From assembly GCA_963780165.1 (NCBI GenBank), contig CAWABB010000001.1, positions 558,001-622,000 on the forward strand: a DNA stretch of 64,000 nucleotides, read 5' to 3'. Each line of letters opens with the position of its first letter. Position 1 is the stretch's first letter. Source of the DNA: CAWABB01 sp963780165. Its GTDB lineage: Bacteria; Bacteroidota; Ignavibacteria; UBA10030; UBA6906. Shown one piece after another: positions 8,930-16,900 of the stretch. Made by a program: the position numbers and the translations under genes. The notes under the pieces are model-generated. The model was not told where the DNA came from, searched no databases, and saw only the letters and a list, made by a program, of their open reading frames with translations.

Positions 8930-10354
8930 TCACCCTTTCATCACCGCCAGCGGCACCAGGCGCGCCACCTTCCGCGCAAGGCCCGCGTTGTGGACGACGT
9001 CGACGACCCTGCTCACGTCCTTGTACGCGTCCGGCTTCTCCTCGGTCAGGCCGGCACGGGAACCGCACCGAACGTGGATGCCCATGCTCTTCATGTCGCG
9101 CATCAGTGCGTCCGAGCTGGTTTCACGCTTGGCCTGCGTTCGGCTCATCGCGCGGCCCGCACCATGGCAGCACGAGCCGAACGCTTCCTCCATCGCCAGC
9201 TCGGTCCCGACAAGCACGTATGACGACGTCCCCATGCTCCCGGGGATCAGGACCGGCTGGCCGACGTCCGTCAGGTCCGCCGGGAGCTCCGGATGGCCCG
9301 GCGGGAACGCCCGTGTCGCCCCTTTGCGGTGCACGAGCAGTGTCGTGCGCCGGCCGCCCACCGTATGCGCCTCCCGCTTCGCGATGTTATGGCAGATGTC
9401 GTAGATGACCCGCACGCCATCGATCCCGAGGACGCGCTGCACCGCCTCCCTCGCCCAGTGGGTCATCATCTGCCGGTTGGCGAACGCGAAGTTCGCGGCG
9501 GCCGCCATCGCTTTCAGGTATCGCTCACCTTCCTGTGAGCCGACCGGGACACATGCGAGCTGGCGGTCCACGACGGACATCCGGTACCGTTTCATCCCGT
9601 CGTGCATCACGTCCAGATAATCGGTGCAGACCTGGTGCCCGAGGCCGCGGGAGCCGCTGTGGATCAGCATCGTGAGCTGGCCCTGGCGGAGCCCGAACAC
9701 TCCGGCAACGCCTTCATCGTACACCTCGTCCACCCGCTGGATCTCGAGGAAATGATTTCCGGAGCCGAGCGTCCCCAGCTGGACATGACCGCGTTCCTTC
9801 GCGCGATTGCTGACGGCCGCAGCATCGGCCGACGCCAGCCGTCCGTGCTCTTCGATCCTCGCGAGGTCCTCCTCCCTGCCGTACCCTTTGCGGATCGCCC
9901 ATTCGGCTCCGTCGCAGAGCACGCCATCCAGCTCACGGCCGCCGAGGGAGAGCGCTCCCTTCCGACCCGTCCCGCACGGAATGTCGTGGAAGAGCTGATG
10001 GATCAGCGGCTCGATTTTGTCTGCGACATCCACCGCAGCCGCCGGCACCGAGAGCAACCGGACGCCGCAGTTGATGTCGAACCCCACGCCGCCGGCCGAC
10101 ACGACTCCCTTGTCCAGATCCGCCGCAGCGACCCCGCCGATGCAGAAGCCGTACCCCTGGTGTGCGTCGGGCATGGCAAGCGATCTGCCCACCAGACCGG
10201 GCAGCGTCGCGACATTCGCGACCTGCTCCTTCGTCTGGTCGGCTTCGATCTGCGGAAGCAGGTGCTCGTCCGCGAAGACGAGTCCGTCGATGAGCATCCC
10301 GGCTTTGTACGACTTCGGAATCAGATGGCGGTATCGGTCGATGTGTGTGAACAT
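8930..10354 (-). CDS. rtcB: RtcB RNA-splicing ligase
   Basis: 474-aa GTP-dependent RNA ligase joining 2',3'-cyclic phosphate or 3'-phosphate ends to 5'-OH ends. Landmarks are MPDAHQGYGFCIGG (61-74), GFDINCGVRLL (91-101, metal-binding Cys96), GNHFLEIQ, IHSGSRGLGHQ, and CHGAGRAMSRTQAK near residue 395, whose His is the guanylylated residue in the family. Length is normal. The archease gene lies 24 bp upstream on the same strand; archease is the known activator that promotes RtcB turnover and guanylylation, so the pair is functional and probably co-transcribed. Likely role: tRNA or rRNA repair after endonucleolytic damage. Confidence 0.96.
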   Translation of the reverse strand: MFTHIDRYRHLIPKSYKAGMLIDGLVFADEHLLPQIEADQTKEQVANVATLPGLVGRSLAMPDAHQGYGFCIGGVAAADLDKGVVSAGGVGFDINCGVRLLSVPAAAVDVADKIEPLIHQLFHDIPCGTGRKGALSLGGRELDGVLCDGAEWAIRKGYGREEDLARIEEHGRLASADAAAVSNRAKERGHVQLGTLGSGNHFLEIQRVDEVYDEGVAGVFGLRQGQLTMLIHSGSRGLGHQVCTDYLDVMHDGMKRYRMSVVDRQLACVPVGSQEGERYLKAMAAAANFAFANRQMMTHWAREAVQRVLGIDGVRVIYDICHNIAKREAHTVGGRRTTLLVHRKGATRAFPPGHPELPADLTDVGQPVLIPGSMGTSSYVLVGTELAMEEAFGSCCHGAGRAMSRTQAKRETSSDALMRDMKSMGIHVRCGSRAGLTEEKPDAYKDVSRVVDVVHNAGLARKVARLVPLAVMKG

Positions 10355-10378
10355 GGCTGGACCCGGATTGCCGCACGC

Positions 10379-10801
10379 TCAGATATCCAGGAAGACGCGC
10401 ACGCGCGCCTGCCCTCCGAATTCCTGGATATCGAGCTGATGGTAGGTCACGGCTTTCACATCAAGCCGCGTGTGGTGGCGGGAGGTATCAAGGTCTTCGC
10501 CGCGGACGGTCGCCACCAGCCAGGTCGGGCCCAGTTCATGGATGGCGAACTCCGCGCACGGAAATCGCTTGCCGTCGTACAAGTAGAGGACTTCTGACAG
10601 CCATCGGACGAGCAGCTGCTCGTGGTCTGACGCGGTGATAGATACCGGCAATGCCGTCTGCGGGCGGATCGTGGCCGGATCGAGGATGATGGCCATCAGG
10701 GCCCTCGCCGCCTCTTCGAATGCCTCCTGCAACGACTCGCCGCGCGCGCTGATACCAACGTCGGCCGGATGCTCGAGGATCTCGTATCCCCGCCGTTTCA
10801 T
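10379..10801 (-). CDS. Archease, RtcB activator
   Basis: 140-aa archease. It shows the family signature: EHPADVGISARGESLQEAFEEAARAL at the N-terminus (given here in part: HPADVG, EAFEEAA), YDGKRFPCAEF in the middle, and the C-terminal KAVTYHQLDI. The Asp residues in the N- and C-terminal parts coordinate the metal in known archeases. I chose the ATG at 10801 because GGGAGG lies about 10 nt upstream and the protein then begins MKRRGYEILEHPAD; a GTG 18 bp further upstream is less convincing. It lies directly upstream of rtcB. Confidence 0.93.
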   Translation of the reverse strand: MKRRGYEILEHPADVGISARGESLQEAFEEAARALMAIILDPATIRPQTALPVSITASDHEQLLVRWLSEVLYLYDGKRFPCAEFAIHELGPTWLVATVRGEDLDTSRHHTRLDVKAVTYHQLDIQEFGGQARVRVFLDI

Positions 10802-10849
10802 CCCTCCGCCACCTCCCACCCCGCACTCCGGTGTCCCACGAACTCTCCC

Positions 10850-11338
10850 CTACCGTACCTCTTCCTCATGGACTTTCTTCTTGATCCCGAACGACAGGAC
10901 TTTCGGTTCCACAAGTCGGGCGAAGTCGGCATATGCGAGCTTGACCAGCTCCTTATGGGTTCCGGCATTGAACGCGATCTCTTCATCTTCAAGCAGTGTC
11001 CTGTCAACAAGAACGGGCATCGCGAAGAGATTTCCAAACGGGGGCATGGCCCCGACCTCGCATTCAGGGAAGAGACCCTTGAACTCGGCTTCCGTGGCGA
11101 GCTCGGCCCTGTTGGCCGACATCTCCTGCCTCAACACGGTGAAGTTCACCATGGAAGACGCGGGCAGAACCAGCATCGTCATCGTGCCGTCCACCTTCGC
11201 CATCACCGTCTTTGCCAGCTCGCGTCCCGGAACGTGGGCGCGCGCGGCGATCTCCTGTGCCGTGAAGGCCGGAGAATGGATCACCACAACGTAGCGTGTG
11301 TTGTGGGTGTCGAGGAACTGCGTCAACCGCTTGAGCAT
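10850..11338 (-). CDS. YbaK/ProX-type aminoacyl-tRNA deacylase
   Basis: 162-aa single-domain protein of the YbaK/aminoacyl-tRNA-associated editing family. The conserved lysine lies in ELAKTVMAKVDG, followed by LVLPASSMVNF and the glycine loop VGAMPPFGNLF. Members hydrolyse mischarged tRNAs (for example Cys- or Ala-tRNAPro), but which one this enzyme clears cannot be decided here. A GGAGG site precedes the ATG. It sits about 50 bp upstream of archease-rtcB on the same strand, so the three genes may form a tRNA quality-control and repair unit. Confidence 0.88.
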   Translation of the reverse strand: MLKRLTQFLDTHNTRYVVVIHSPAFTAQEIAARAHVPGRELAKTVMAKVDGTMTMLVLPASSMVNFTVLRQEMSANRAELATEAEFKGLFPECEVGAMPPFGNLFAMPVLVDRTLLEDEEIAFNAGTHKELVKLAYADFARLVEPKVLSFGIKKKVHEEEVR

Positions 11339-11425
11339 ATGACCTCCTCAGTGTTTCAGACGAAAGCTCTGTGAGCGTCTCCGGCGGGGACGCCGATGAC
11401 GACGTGACATGAACCGCCTCAGGTG

Positions 11426-12007
11426 CTACGGCGAGGGCGTCCCGGATCCAACGAGAATCACGTCGTCCGCGATCACATACGAACCCTCGTGGAGAGAGCC
11501 GCCATCCTTCGCAGAGAGCATCGCGATCCTCAACTCTCCGCTGGCAGCGGCGTCCGGGGCTTGAAACGGACTGGTGAATGATTTGAACGAACCGCCGGTA
11601 TCGATGAGCCTTTCCTCGCAGACGCGGATGGTGCTCCCCTCGCTGTTCTTGAATTCCATGCTGATGTATCCCACGTCGCCACCCGCAGATTTCACGAAAT
11701 AGTCCATACGCATCGTGTACAACCCCGGCGTGATCGGGATGTTCTTCTGCGTCACCATGCCGGGGATCTTCGTCCCGAAGCAGTCTTTCACATCCAGTTT
11801 TGCGGCGGTCTTGCCGCCATGGGCGGTTGTGGTGGCAGACACAACGACGCACACCTTCGGGATGTTCGTCGTCTCCCATCCTGCGGGCTCATCGCCCGCA
11901 AAGCGTTCAAAGTCACCGTTCTTGATAAGGTTCTTTCCGCCCTGACCGAATCCCGGGACCACCAGACATAACACCAGAACGGCTGCGACAGCTGTCCGCA
12001 ATCGCAT
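11426..12007 (-). CDS. Secreted carbohydrate-binding-like (jelly-roll) protein
   Basis: 193 aa from the ATG at 12007, which has GGAGG seven bases upstream; longer in-frame extensions lack a ribosome site. A signal peptide (MRLRTAVAAVLVLCLVVPGFGQ) is followed by LIKNGDFERFAGDEPAGWE, the opening of CBM4/9-like galactose-binding jelly rolls. The rest is a single beta-sandwich-sized domain with no catalytic domain and no lipobox, so it is probably exported and binds a carbohydrate or other ligand. Function is unknown. Confidence 0.7.
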   Translation of the reverse strand: MRLRTAVAAVLVLCLVVPGFGQGGKNLIKNGDFERFAGDEPAGWETTNIPKVCVVVSATTTAHGGKTAAKLDVKDCFGTKIPGMVTQKNIPITPGLYTMRMDYFVKSAGGDVGYISMEFKNSEGSTIRVCEERLIDTGGSFKSFTSPFQAPDAAASGELRIAMLSAKDGGSLHEGSYVIADDVILVGSGTPSP

Positions 12008-12507
12008 AGCGTTGCCTCCATAAAATGAACATCCCGGGACCTGCCGTAGCACGCCCCGGGACGTTCCAATGTTCCCGTGCTCATGGGAAAGGGGGTCCCC
12101 CTTCCGTCCTATTTCTCTACCGCAAACCCTGCCGGCTCCTGCATCCATGGAAGCCTCTGCTGGATCGCTGCACTGAGGGCAATCTAACACGCTCCCGGAC
12201 CACAGTCAAGCGCCGGGGCATCTTCCAGGGCGCGCGCCGCGCGTGGCAGGCGGCCGACACCAACGAGGCCTCCTGCTTCACAAACAAAAAAGCGCCGCCG
12301 CATCCCACGTGCGGCGGCGCGGTCACGGGGGCCGGGCGGTTGCCGCGCCCACCACCACCCCATCATCCTCGCGGCACCCGACGCCCCGTACCTACTCGAC
12401 AGGAGCTCGTGCCCCACCGACTAACCGGTCATACGACCAACGGGCACAGCGCTCATTCCACCTATCAACAACACGTAGCACCGTTTAAGCCTCTTGCCGG
12501 AGCAGCA
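12008..12507. other. Intergenic stretch
   Basis: About 500 bp without a supportable gene. Apart from the minus-strand terminator at 12286-12320, I see only the ribosome site of the downstream secreted protein and no repeat or RNA gene. Confidence 0.6.
12286..12320 (-). terminator. Intrinsic terminator downstream of msrA
   Basis: Reading the minus strand, an 11-bp perfect GC stem (arms 12310-12320 and 12292-12302) with a 7-nt loop is followed by six T residues (12286-12291). It lies about 190 bp after the msrA stop and before the secreted jelly-roll gene. Confidence 0.85.
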
Positions 12508-13125
12508 CTAGTTCACGCTCCCCACGGCCTTCCTGGAGCTGTCATGCTTCTTCAACTTCTCAAGCTTCGGCTTGATCACGAATGTGCAGTACGCCGCATT
12601 CGGATTCTTCGCAAAGTAATTTTGATGGTACTCTTCCGCCGGATAGAACTTCTTGAGCGGCTTGATCTCCGTGACGATCTTTGACGAAAATCCCTTCTGG
12701 GCCTCCGCAAGAGCCCGCTCGGCGATTGCGCGCTGGGCTTCGGACTCGTACAGGATGATCGAGCGGTACTGCGTCCCTACGTCCGCCCCCTGGCGGTCCA
12801 AGGTCGTGGGATCATGGACAAGCCAGAACCGATCAAGCACGTCGGCATAGGAAAGAACGGCCGGGTTATATGTTATCTGAACGACCTCTGCGTGTCCCGT
12901 GTTCCCGTCGCACACCTGGCGGTACGTGGGGTTCTGCTTCGAACCTCCCGCATAGCCGGAAACGACCGACTCAATGCCCTCAAGCCCCTCGTAGGCGGCT
13001 TCCACACACCAGAAACACCCGCCCCCGACCGTGGCGGTTTCGGTCTTCTTCATCGATCCTCCGAAAGCGACGCTCCCACCAATGGCAAGCGCGACAATCG
13101 CTGCAATTCCGGTGAAGTCTTTCAT
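12508..13125 (-). CDS. msrA: Peptide methionine sulfoxide reductase MsrA (exported form)
   Basis: 205 aa. The catalytic motif GGGCFWC is present (nucleophilic Cys in GCFWC), followed by EAAYEGLEGIESVVSGYAGG, the HAEVVQITYNP region and YHQNYFAKNP, all typical of MsrA. It reduces methionine-S-sulfoxide in proteins. An N-terminal hydrophobic segment (FTGIAAIVALAIGGSVAFGG) precedes the enzyme, so this copy is probably exported or membrane-anchored and repairs envelope proteins. I chose the ATG at 13125 because it opens this signal; the frame continues upstream without support. A recycling Cys near the C-terminus is not obvious. Confidence 0.93.
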   Translation of the reverse strand: MKDFTGIAAIVALAIGGSVAFGGSMKKTETATVGGGCFWCVEAAYEGLEGIESVVSGYAGGSKQNPTYRQVCDGNTGHAEVVQITYNPAVLSYADVLDRFWLVHDPTTLDRQGADVGTQYRSIILYESEAQRAIAERALAEAQKGFSSKIVTEIKPLKKFYPAEEYHQNYFAKNPNAAYCTFVIKPKLEKLKKHDSSRKAVGSVN

Positions 13126-13358
13126 ATATGATGTAACCCGGCCGTGCCCCGGAAAATTCCCGACGCGGTGGTAGCCGCGGATATTGGGCCAAAGTCTCAA
13201 ACTTTTATTCCGAAAATACCCCTGTCAGCCCTCGCTTGCCCTGACGAGGTCGGCAATGACCAGCTTCTTCATCTCCCCTTCCTTTGCGACATCCGTCCAG
13301 GCCCGAGTCGAGGCTCAGCCGACTCTTTCCTCATATTCCGACTCGCGAAGGAGACTGC

Positions 13359-13754
13359 TTACGGCTTGATTTCAGGTTGGACCAGGTTGATCAGGTTCCC
13401 GCACGTATCCTCGAACAAGACCATCGTGATTGGCCCCATGCGCTGAGGCTCGCCGCGGAACACGACCCCTTGCGACTTGAGGCGATCGTACTCGTTCTTG
13501 AGGTCGGTTGTGATGAAGGCTGTCGCAGGAATTCCGGCGTCGTACAGCGCCTTCTGGTACACCCTCGCGGGCGGGAACTCCAATGGCTCCAGCACCAGCT
13601 CGGTGCCAGCCACGCCATCGGGGGAGGTGACCGTCAGCCATCGGGCGGAGCCGAATGGGATGTCTGCCATTGGCGTGAAGCCGAGCCTGGTCGTGTAGAA
13701 TTGGAGGGCCTTGCCCTGGTCATCCACCATCACGCTCGTGAACTTGATCTGCAT
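13359..13754 (-). CDS. VOC (glyoxalase/bleomycin-resistance fold) protein
   Basis: 131 aa, one vicinal-oxygen-chelate module pair: VMVDDQGKALQFYTTRLGF at the start and the GPITMVLFEDTCGNLINLVQ end strand. Members bind metals and act as lyases, dioxygenases or resistance proteins; substrate unknown. A GGGAG ribosome site precedes the ATG. It is 11 bp downstream of the SnoaL-like gene, so they form a two-gene unit. Confidence 0.85.
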   Translation of the reverse strand: MQIKFTSVMVDDQGKALQFYTTRLGFTPMADIPFGSARWLTVTSPDGVAGTELVLEPLEFPPARVYQKALYDAGIPATAFITTDLKNEYDRLKSQGVVFRGEPQRMGPITMVLFEDTCGNLINLVQPEIKP

Positions 13755-13765
13755 GTGTTGCTCCC

Positions 13766-14143
13766 TCAGAACATTCCGTTTTCGTTAAGCGATTCTGCGG
13801 GGATATCCTGCCCGACGTCCCACAGCTCGACGATCTTGCCGTCCTCGAATCGGAAGACGTGCGCCACGGCCCAGCCGTCGTCCTCGGGTCGCTCCCTGAT
13901 CCACGAAAGGATGGCGACGCGATCACCGTCCTGCAACGCCTGCTTGACCTCCAGGACTTTTCCGGGGGACATCTTCGCATTCTCTTCCATTGCCGCGCGC
14001 AGCGATTCGGCATCCCCGCGGAAGTGCGGGTTATGGTGGCGAAAGCCCGGGCCCACATACTGCCGGTAGGCCGCGTGGATATTGCCCGAGGCGACGAGGG
14101 TCAGGAACTCGATTGCAGATGCTTTAATGGACGATGGCTTCAT
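13766..14143 (-). CDS. SnoaL-like / NTF2-fold protein
   Basis: 125 aa with the cone-shaped SnoaL/NTF2-like pattern: AIEFLTLVASGNIHAAYRQYV helix start, GFRHHNPHFRGD, and the terminal HVFRFEDGKIVELWDVGQDIP strands. Such proteins are small ligand-binding domains or cyclases; no function can be assigned. The start ATG lies inside the first unit of a 16-bp direct repeat (14133-14195), so the leader has been duplicated. It is followed directly by the VOC gene. Confidence 0.8.
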   Translation of the reverse strand: MKPSSIKASAIEFLTLVASGNIHAAYRQYVGPGFRHHNPHFRGDAESLRAAMEENAKMSPGKVLEVKQALQDGDRVAILSWIRERPEDDGWAVAHVFRFEDGKIVELWDVGQDIPAESLNENGMF

Positions 14144-14195
14144 ATTGGATCGGCTTCATACTGCATTGGCTTTATGTCGGATCGGCTTCATACGT
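14133..14195. repeat. 16-bp direct repeat at the start of the SnoaL-like gene
   Basis: Four copies of a GGCTTCATA-containing unit recur with an exact 16-bp period (14136, 14152, 14168 as a variant GGCTTTATG, 14184). The first includes the start codon of the SnoaL-like gene on the minus strand. The unit is unrelated in sequence to the other minisatellites of the window. Confidence 0.75.
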
Positions 14196-14214
14196 CCGCG
14201 CCACGCACATATCC

Positions 14215-15090
14215 CTACCCAGCGAACTCATGCCGGATGCTCGTGATGCTCCCCCGCCAGTATGGCTTCCGTCCTTCGAGGAGAATCCACGCCACCTCCC
14301 CTGTCAGCGGGACCATCATCCCGTCGCGCCGTTCGTAGTTGCTCCAGCGTCCCTCCCATTCCGTCGGCACGGCTGAATCCCCGACCGTGCGCATGCGGTT
14401 CTCCGCGCGCGCCGATGCGATCAGACCGTCTTCACGAAACCGGAACAGCATCGTCAGCGAGAGCCCGCCGTCTTCTATTGTGACATGTGCGGACGAATCG
14501 TCGACCCCTTCCCAGCGCACTCCCTGGCTCGGGAGGAGCGCCGTGGGATACCAGGCCGTCTCAGCCAGGAAGCGCATCAGCTCTCCCTGCGCCACCTCAG
14601 GCGTTCCACGCATGTTCACGATAGAGAAAAGGCCGAACACAGAAGCGTGAAGGATTCCCTCTCCGCCGATGTACGCATCGTGCACGAGCGCGTCCAGTCC
14701 CGGAGCCATCGCGATACGCGCCTCCCAGTCGAACCCTGGGCGTCTGGTGATGACGCGCTGGTTTGACGTAAAGGGCTTCCAGTCCTCCCCCGTCTCGCTC
14801 ATGTTAAACGTGCCCGTGTGCTGAATGCTGACCGCGGCAATCAACCGCTGACCGTCTGTGAGGGCCGCTTGGAAGTACCTCTGCACGGGAGCCGGGAGGC
14901 CTTCGAGTTCGCTCGCGTGAAAACTCCCCCGTTCAAAATGCACCCGGGTCGATTCAAGCCGGGCGCGCAGGTCTTCGGTCTCACTGCGCCACCGATGCAT
15001 GCCATATGCGATCGCCGCTGTGATGACAGCCGCGAGGCTGATCAGCAAGTACAGCACCAGCGTCCACCGAGTGCGCACAGCCGCCTTCAT
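14215..15090 (-). CDS. DUF6544-like membrane-anchored protein
   Basis: 291 aa from the ATG at 15090. An N-terminal membrane helix (LVLYLLISLAAVITAAIAYGM) is followed by a soluble domain with LPAPVQRYFQAALTDGQ and SVQIQHTG-like strands (VSIQHTGTFNM), WKPFTSNQRVITRRPGFDWEARI and the C-terminal GMMVPLTGEVAWI, which resembles the family once called DUF6920/DUF6544. Function is unknown. The frame is open upstream but the predicted extension has no ribosome site or hydrophobic start. Family call is from memory of the motif pattern. Confidence 0.65.
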   Translation of the reverse strand: MKAAVRTRWTLVLYLLISLAAVITAAIAYGMHRWRSETEDLRARLESTRVHFERGSFHASELEGLPAPVQRYFQAALTDGQRLIAAVSIQHTGTFNMSETGEDWKPFTSNQRVITRRPGFDWEARIAMAPGLDALVHDAYIGGEGILHASVFGLFSIVNMRGTPEVAQGELMRFLAETAWYPTALLPSQGVRWEGVDDSSAHVTIEDGGLSLTMLFRFREDGLIASARAENRMRTVGDSAVPTEWEGRWSNYERRDGMMVPLTGEVAWILLEGRKPYWRGSITSIRHEFAG

Positions 15091-15158
15091 AGTGTAAACC
15101 CCCGAAATTCCGATTGTTGTTCCCGGTCTGGTGGATTTTCGTGCGCGGAAATACCCGG

Positions 15159-15245
15159 ACGGACATTGCCGTCCGGCTACTGATTTCCCCTTGCCGGGGT
15201 CATAGGAGTCTTGCACTCCCTGGTGAGTGCGCCCTGCCGGGCGCA
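15159..15245. other. Two intergenic inverted repeats
   Basis: Two short perfect stem-loops lie between the DUF6544-like gene and the RRM-gene terminator: CCGGACGG/CCGTCCGG around 15159-15178 and GTGCGCCC/GGGCGCAC around 15226-15245. Neither is followed by a T run, so they are not clear terminators. Confidence 0.5.
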
Positions 15246-15251
15246 CAAATG

Positions 15252-15282
15252 AAAAGCCGTCCCGGCAGGTCACCGGGACGGC
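15252..15282 (-). terminator. Probable terminator after the RRM gene
   Basis: A 10-bp perfect GC stem (15256-15265 with 15273-15282) and 7-nt loop. On the minus strand it is followed by a short T-rich tract (TTTTCATTT). It lies about 40 bp after the RRM stop codon. Confidence 0.7.
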
Positions 15283-15323
15283 AACAGGTGAGTCTCACTG
15301 TTTTCAGGAGCCGGCGTCGATGG

Positions 15324-15704
15324 TCAGCTGCCGCGCTTCCCGCTCCGACGGACCGCTCCGGAGCCGCGCGTGTTGAGATCGCCGCGGAAGCGCTGCGACT
15401 TCACGAAACCCATGCTCCCTCCGGAGGCCTGGGCTTTCAGGAGATGCACCCGGTCATGGAACTCATCACCGGGTTTCAGGATTCTCACGCGGAGCGGTTT
15501 CCCCCCGATCTCCTTGCCGCGCAGCCCGTCTGCTGCGGCGCGCGCTTCTGACTTTACCGGCATCACGACCAACGCGTATCCTTCCGGGGCACCGTCCTTG
15601 TCCTTCCCGACAACCGCGGATGCCACGGTCCCGAATGGCGTGAAGAGTGCCCGCACGTCCTCATCGGACAGCTCGGGCGCGAGGTTACCTACATAGATTT
15701 GCAT
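15324..15704 (-). CDS. RRM-type RNA-binding protein
   Basis: 126 aa: a single RNA-recognition motif with RNP2 IYVGNL (residues 3-8) and an RNP1-like GYALVVMP strand, followed by a basic Gly/Ser/Arg-rich tail (GSMGFVKSQRFRGDLN...). Small bacterial RRM proteins bind single-stranded RNA; some are cold-induced. The ATG at 15704 starts 5 nt after the stop of the upstream small gene, so translation is probably coupled. A strong hairpin terminator follows. Confidence 0.88.
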   Translation of the reverse strand: MQIYVGNLAPELSDEDVRALFTPFGTVASAVVGKDKDGAPEGYALVVMPVKSEARAAADGLRGKEIGGKPLRVRILKPGDEFHDRVHLLKAQASGGSMGFVKSQRFRGDLNTRGSGAVRRSGKRGS

Positions 15705-15709
15705 GGCGT

Positions 15710-16042
15710 TCAGGTCGCTTGATGGTGAGTCATCGTGTGAAATGTCATGACCATCGTCCCCGGCTTCGTTCCGGGGGAAAACACTACCATTGGAAGAGAC
15801 TCGCCGTCGCGGGCATCCCGCAGCCAGCGGTACACGCATTCATCGGGCTCATCCAGCTGCCGGAGCGACTCCCTGATCTTCCCCATCGTCCAGTACTCGC
15901 CGCCCAGCATCTCATCCCCCGGGTCGAGGTCCGTCTCGAACAGCACGATCGCCCCGATCCCCAGCTCACGCTCGCTGTCGTGCGCGTAGCGAAGGAGCCG
16001 ATCGAAGCGGTGGACAACCGATGTCATGAGGGACGGATTCAT
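15710..16042 (-). CDS. Hypothetical protein
   Basis: 110 aa if started at 16042. I do not recognise it. It is acidic and soluble, with no signal or membrane helix: LGIGAIVLFETDLDPGDEM, DECVYRWLRDARDGESL and a C-terminal PGTMVMTFHTMTHH. The close spacing to the RRM start (5 nt) supports its being real. The start is uncertain; there is no good ribosome site, and an in-frame upstream ATG at 16153 and a downstream one at 16027 also exist. Confidence 0.55.
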   Translation of the reverse strand: MNPSLMTSVVHRFDRLLRYAHDSERELGIGAIVLFETDLDPGDEMLGGEYWTMGKIRESLRQLDEPDECVYRWLRDARDGESLPMVVFSPGTKPGTMVMTFHTMTHHQAT

Positions 16043-16172
16043 CGCGCAGTATCGCTTACAGGTGGCGGGGTTCCCACCTATATACACACGCCTCTGCCTT
16101 CGTTCAAGTGAATATTCGTTAATATTCCCGACAAAGTCACGCACATTCGGCACGAGTCTCCCGGAAATGCAA

Positions 16173-16196
16173 GCGCCCCCAATCGCACGGGGGCGC
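16173..16196 (-). terminator. Possible terminator after the receiver-domain gene
   Basis: GCGCCCCC (16173-16180) pairs with GGGGGCGC (16189-16196) across an 8-nt loop, about 26 bp downstream of the response-regulator stop. The T tract that follows on the minus strand is weak. Confidence 0.5.
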
Positions 16197-16222
16197 CACC
16201 CATGGCCTTATGTGATCACTGC

Positions 16223-16729
16223 TTACCGCACCCGTTTGTGCGCCGTGGTGGTCAGCACCCGTTCCACAACCGTCTGCACCTCGGCCAGCGAGGATGGTTT
16301 CGTAACGAACTCCGCAGCTCCCAGCCGTTTCGCCTGTTCTGCCATCTCACTTGACGCGACGCCCGTCAGGAAGACGACGGGGACTTTTCCGGTGGACGCG
16401 TGCGACTTGATGAGTCGAAGGAACTGGAAGCCGTCCATCCCCGGCGAGTTGATATCGGTGATGATGAGATCGGGCTTGTGCGTCAGCGACCACTGGTACG
16501 CGTCCGCTTTCGAAACAAGCGAGATGCACTCGTATCCTCTTTCCTGCAGCTGACTCGCCAGCAGCTCGCCAAGGTACTGCTCGTCATCGGTGATCAGAAT
16601 CTGTTTGGGTTTCAGCGGGGACGCTGTGGCCTTTGCGGCTTTTGCGGCATGCGCCCCCACCGGATGCTTCTCGGCCCTGGTCTCTTTCTTCGGCCCGCTT
16701 CCACTCTTCCCTGACATCATGGCTTCCAT
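16223..16729 (-). CDS. Stand-alone response-regulator receiver protein
   Basis: 168 aa. A 40-residue Ala/Lys-rich N-terminal extension precedes a complete receiver domain: acidic pair ITDDEQ (48-49), phospho-acceptor Asp in LIITDINSPGMDG (D92), and the conserved switch T and K in VVFLTG and VTKPSS. There is no output domain, so it acts by protein contact or as a phosphate relay. No kinase gene is adjacent; the NtrY-like kinase in this window is 33 kb away. Start uncertain by three codons (ATG at 16729 or 16720). Confidence 0.88.
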   Translation of the reverse strand: MEAMMSGKSGSGPKKETRAEKHPVGAHAAKAAKATASPLKPKQILITDDEQYLGELLASQLQERGYECISLVSKADAYQWSLTHKPDLIITDINSPGMDGFQFLRLIKSHASTGKVPVVFLTGVASSEMAEQAKRLGAAEFVTKPSSLAEVQTVVERVLTTTAHKRVR

Positions 16730-16900
16730 TCTCCCTCGTTCTCCTCTCTACAATGCAACAGCCGTTCCCGCGTGCCGGACTGCGATGGAGGCGAAACATG
16801 AGGAAACCGGGCTGTTTCGGGCGGAGGTGGGCGACGCCGGCGGGCGGCGCGGGTGCGTTTCTACAAAGTCGGGGAAGGAACGGCGGCGGGTGGCGTCAGC

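Noticed and set aside
15159..15245. Terminators
   Set aside because: The stems are strong but no T tract follows on either strand.
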